Assembly: GCA_965223305.1 (NCBI GenBank)
Contig: CBDCWT010000086.1
Location: 192,137-256,136 of the forward strand
Length of the DNA: 64,000 nt
Source of the DNA: CBDCWT01 sp965223305
Lineage (GTDB): Bacteria > Planctomycetota > Planctomycetia > Pirellulales > Pirellulaceae
Direction of reading: 5' to 3'
This document shows, piece by piece, positions 62,801 through 64,000 of this stretch (positions within the stretch are counted from its first letter, which is position 1; every line of letters starts with the position of its first letter). Position numbers and translations under genes: made by a program. A model generated the notes under the pieces. That model searched no databases, was not told the DNA's origin, and worked only from the letters and a program-made list of their open reading frames with translations.

Positions 62801-63765
62801 TTGTCTGGCTGGCCGCGCGCGAGCAAGATCGGTATCTCCAAGAATTGGCAGAGTTCGCCGCCGCGCGTGACATCGTGACCGAGCCACCGATCGTCTTCGA
62901 AGGAAATATGCCCGCCAATCCCGCGGAGAATCCCCTGCTGCGAGAGTCTCTCGAGAGTCCTCCCCAGACCACCGCACTAGCCACAGCGTGGTTGGGAGCG
63001 GCTGTGGCGATCAAGGACCCGACGGCCGTCGTTTTCCGTCGGCAGGGAGGAGCGAACCTGGTCGTTGTCGGCCAGCAGGAGCCCGCGGCGCTGGGTGTGC
63101 TCTCGACGGCACTTCTCTCGTTGGCCGCCACATGTCCGCTCGAGGCCCCGGAATCTGCGAGGTTCATCATTCTCGACGGAACACGGCATGACGACTCCCA
63201 TCCTCAAACATGGAAGACGTTGGCCGCACGGATGCCCGCTGAGGTCGACGTCTTCTCTCCCGCCGAATCACCAGATCCGTTGTCTCGGTTGCATGCGGAG
63301 CTGCAGACGCGCACGGAGGCTCCTGATGAAGGGACGCCATCGATTTTTCTCTTCATTTTCAACCTCGCGCGTTTTCGGGATCTGCGGCGGGCAGACGACG
63401 ACTTCGGATTTGGTGGCTTTGACACCAAAGAGTCGCTGACACCCTCCCAACAATTGGTGGAACTTCTGCGCGACGGTCCGGCGGTGGGTATCCACACGCT
63501 TGTGTGGTGTGACTCGTATAACAACCTGAATCGCTGGTTCGACCGCCAAACACAGCGGGAACTCGACCAGCGGCTGCTGTTCCAGATGAGCGCGACGGAC
63601 TCCAGCAATCTGATGGACTCGCCTGCGGCGAGTCGGCTGGGACCGAATCGAGCCATTCTGTTTAGCGAAGACCAGGGTCTCCAGGAGAAGTTTCGGCCGT
63701 ACGGAGTGCCCACCGCCGAGTGGTTGGACGAGGTCGATTCGCTGTTTCGTGCCGAGAACCGCTAG
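59893..63765 (+). CDS. FtsK/SpoIIIE-family ATPase of a type VII secretion-like system
   Basis: The ATG at 59893 gives 1290 residues. Residues 1-165 are coiled coil; two membrane helices lie at about 213-262; a second coiled coil runs to about 395. The first FtsK/SpoIIIE domain has Walker A GKTGSGKS (757-764) and Walker B LLIVDEFQELF (about 861-871), plus LLGSQTLAGAYSLARSTIGQ. A further P-loop-like domain (about 1030-1270) keeps VVVGQQ and FIILDG but has no GKT/S, so it seems inactive. EssC/EccC proteins have a similar layout but begin with FHA domains or short helices. It probably drives WXG substrate export. Confidence 0.87.
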   Translation: MEQFSQERQSSVIERLNEVVAERDRSEASLRATHSNRDETAEAQFVADRERLEAEYRSEKEQCSKAQTVRLAAIANDYERAFEVVKNECDVAAREVTERVESALSQAQQAHKQAYERAEQVYAQEVEAATRVLQEKTTKISAEREELEALAASLDKILRQRRCRRAATALPELSAAVNNRPAAFFKEQLSAAKLTLSTFPQQRAARFLGSGGPFVIFIFTWILAIVIATLVTQIGWPWVIATGAVALGVATIVYVLLRPIVVRQTLALCQQMRQHQLNAQHALDGCRALAGAEADQRRYAQKQQRQQQRQDADRLLQQRAAELQAEKDSLLKDLAERLQTRRKELAHVRSSQQRAVNDEFEQQFEQLQERFDLQTNELKQKHGDHVDSSSQAFARSRERAAARWEDGYGEFLRAAEAARDYCDQHFPRWDVELPQGWAPPSQSTPVVRFGEFLVRVRDVDHGAGELPADQASTLLPAVHSFASRPALLWQAWGEGRDAANRSMRNVMLRLLTSLPPGKTRYTIIDPVGLGQNFSAFMHLADFDEKLVSHRIWTDPAHINQRLTNLTEHMEDIIQTYLRNEYETIDQYNQYAGEVAEPFHVLSIANFPAGFSDEAAARLLSIVNSGVQCGVFTVISLDSKLELPRGFELADLENQAVTLQWHGTGFRWLDPVLQELELTLDEPPPEEHFTTLVCEVGQRAQEANRVEVPFATVAPPEQEWWSEDSRAALRVPLGRAGATKLQYLQLGHGTSQHVLISGKTGSGKSTLLHALIMNTALHYSPHEVEFYLVDFKKGVEFKPYAESGLPHASVVAIESEREFGISVLQRLDVELQRRGDLFREQRVQDIHSYRDAFPELRMPRVLLIVDEFQELFVQDDKLAQDAALLLDRLVRQGRAFGIHVLLGSQTLAGAYSLARSTIGQMAVRIALQCSEADSHLILSEDNMAARLLDRPGEAIYNDQNGLFEGNHPFQVVWLAAREQDRYLQELAEFAAARDIVTEPPIVFEGNMPANPAENPLLRESLESPPQTTALATAWLGAAVAIKDPTAVVFRRQGGANLVVVGQQEPAALGVLSTALLSLAATCPLEAPESARFIILDGTRHDDSHPQTWKTLAARMPAEVDVFSPAESPDPLSRLHAELQTRTEAPDEGTPSIFLFIFNLARFRDLRRADDDFGFGGFDTKESLTPSQQLVELLRDGPAVGIHTLVWCDSYNNLNRWFDRQTQRELDQRLLFQMSATDSSNLMDSPAASRLGPNRAILFSEDQGLQEKFRPYGVPTAEWLDEVDSLFRAENR

Positions 63766-64000
63766 CAGGTGCCTGCGGGTTGACGGGACAACACCGTTAA
63801 GGACCCGTGCAATCGATCGGGAGGGCGAGGCTCCTGCCGAGCCGAGAGTGCAAGAAACCGTGGGCTAACGCCCAGCGGCTGATTCGGATCCGTAGCGGAA
63901 CCCGCTAGAGCGTAGCCGAACTCGCCAGAGTTTGGTGAACTGCAATCAGCCGGAATGCGTTAGCATCCGGTTTAGTGGAAACCGTGGACGCCCAGCGGCT
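63766..64000. repeat. Repeat-rich right edge
   Basis: Contains GGAGGGCGAGGCTCCTGCCG (63821), AACCGTGGGCTAACGCCCAG (63854), CGTAGCCGAACTCGCCAGAG (63911) and the CAGCCGGAATGCGTTAGCAT half (63948), followed by a truncated AACCGTGGACGCCCAGCGGC. All four are members of families found elsewhere in the window. The window ends inside the repeats. Confidence 0.8.

Overview
The window looks like chromosomal DNA of a high-GC planctomycete, most likely a Pirellulales relative. This rests on gene content, not on a marker gene. There is a broken YTV-motif wall-type protein, an M56 peptidase fused to secretin-like domains, a redoxin-haem-PHM-like fusion, a sulfatase remnant, a WXG100/FtsK-like locus and many interspersed palindromic repeats. 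No rRNA, tRNA or CRISPR was seen.

Layout. The left edge (about 117-192) is the 3' end of a group II intron. From 0.3 to 11.3 kb come an FHA/coiled-coil membrane protein, a DksA/TraR zinc-finger protein, an HtrA protease, a nucleoside hydrolase, trpD overlapping an MFS gene, and an exported redoxin fusion. From 11.3 to 18.2 kb come a DUF1232 protein, a BlaI/BlaR-like regulatory pair with a readable promoter and operator, and a frameshifted sulfatase. From 18.4 to 24.5 kb come a GNAT, an MMPL/RND transporter, a tiny basic protein, a FabZ-like dehydratase, trmB and an enolase-superfamily enzyme. From 24.5 to 30.3 kb lie two very large polytopic membrane genes, each interrupted by frameshifts. 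An ankyrin protein follows.

The most interesting stretch is the minus-strand cluster at 32.3-40.8 kb. In order of transcription it encodes an acyl-adenylating (LuxE/PaaK-like) enzyme, an acyl-CoA-reductase-like aldehyde dehydrogenase, an iron alcohol dehydrogenase, an exported beta-propeller, a HemN-type radical SAM enzyme, a GcvH-like lipoyl carrier whose start overlaps the radical SAM stop, and a two-cluster 4Fe-4S protein. No other glycine cleavage gene, luciferase gene or microcompartment shell gene is present. This looks like an undescribed lipoyl-carrier pathway.

From 41 to 48 kb come a small membrane protein, two degraded exported-protein genes, a TPR protein and a CLC channel. From 48.4 to 58.4 kb come two conserved unknowns, an SNF2 helicase, a VWA/AAA chelatase-like pair, ilvD and a membrane-anchored Pcm. 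From 58.6 to 63.8 kb is a compact type VII secretion-like operon with two WXG-like small proteins, a helical protein and a 1290-residue FtsK/SpoIIIE ATPase.

At least five repeat families occupy the intergenic gaps, including a roughly 180 bp near-perfect palindrome in three copies. Frameshifts are concentrated in a few genes (sulfatase, two membrane giants, YTV protein and its neighbour, TPR leader), while many long genes are intact.
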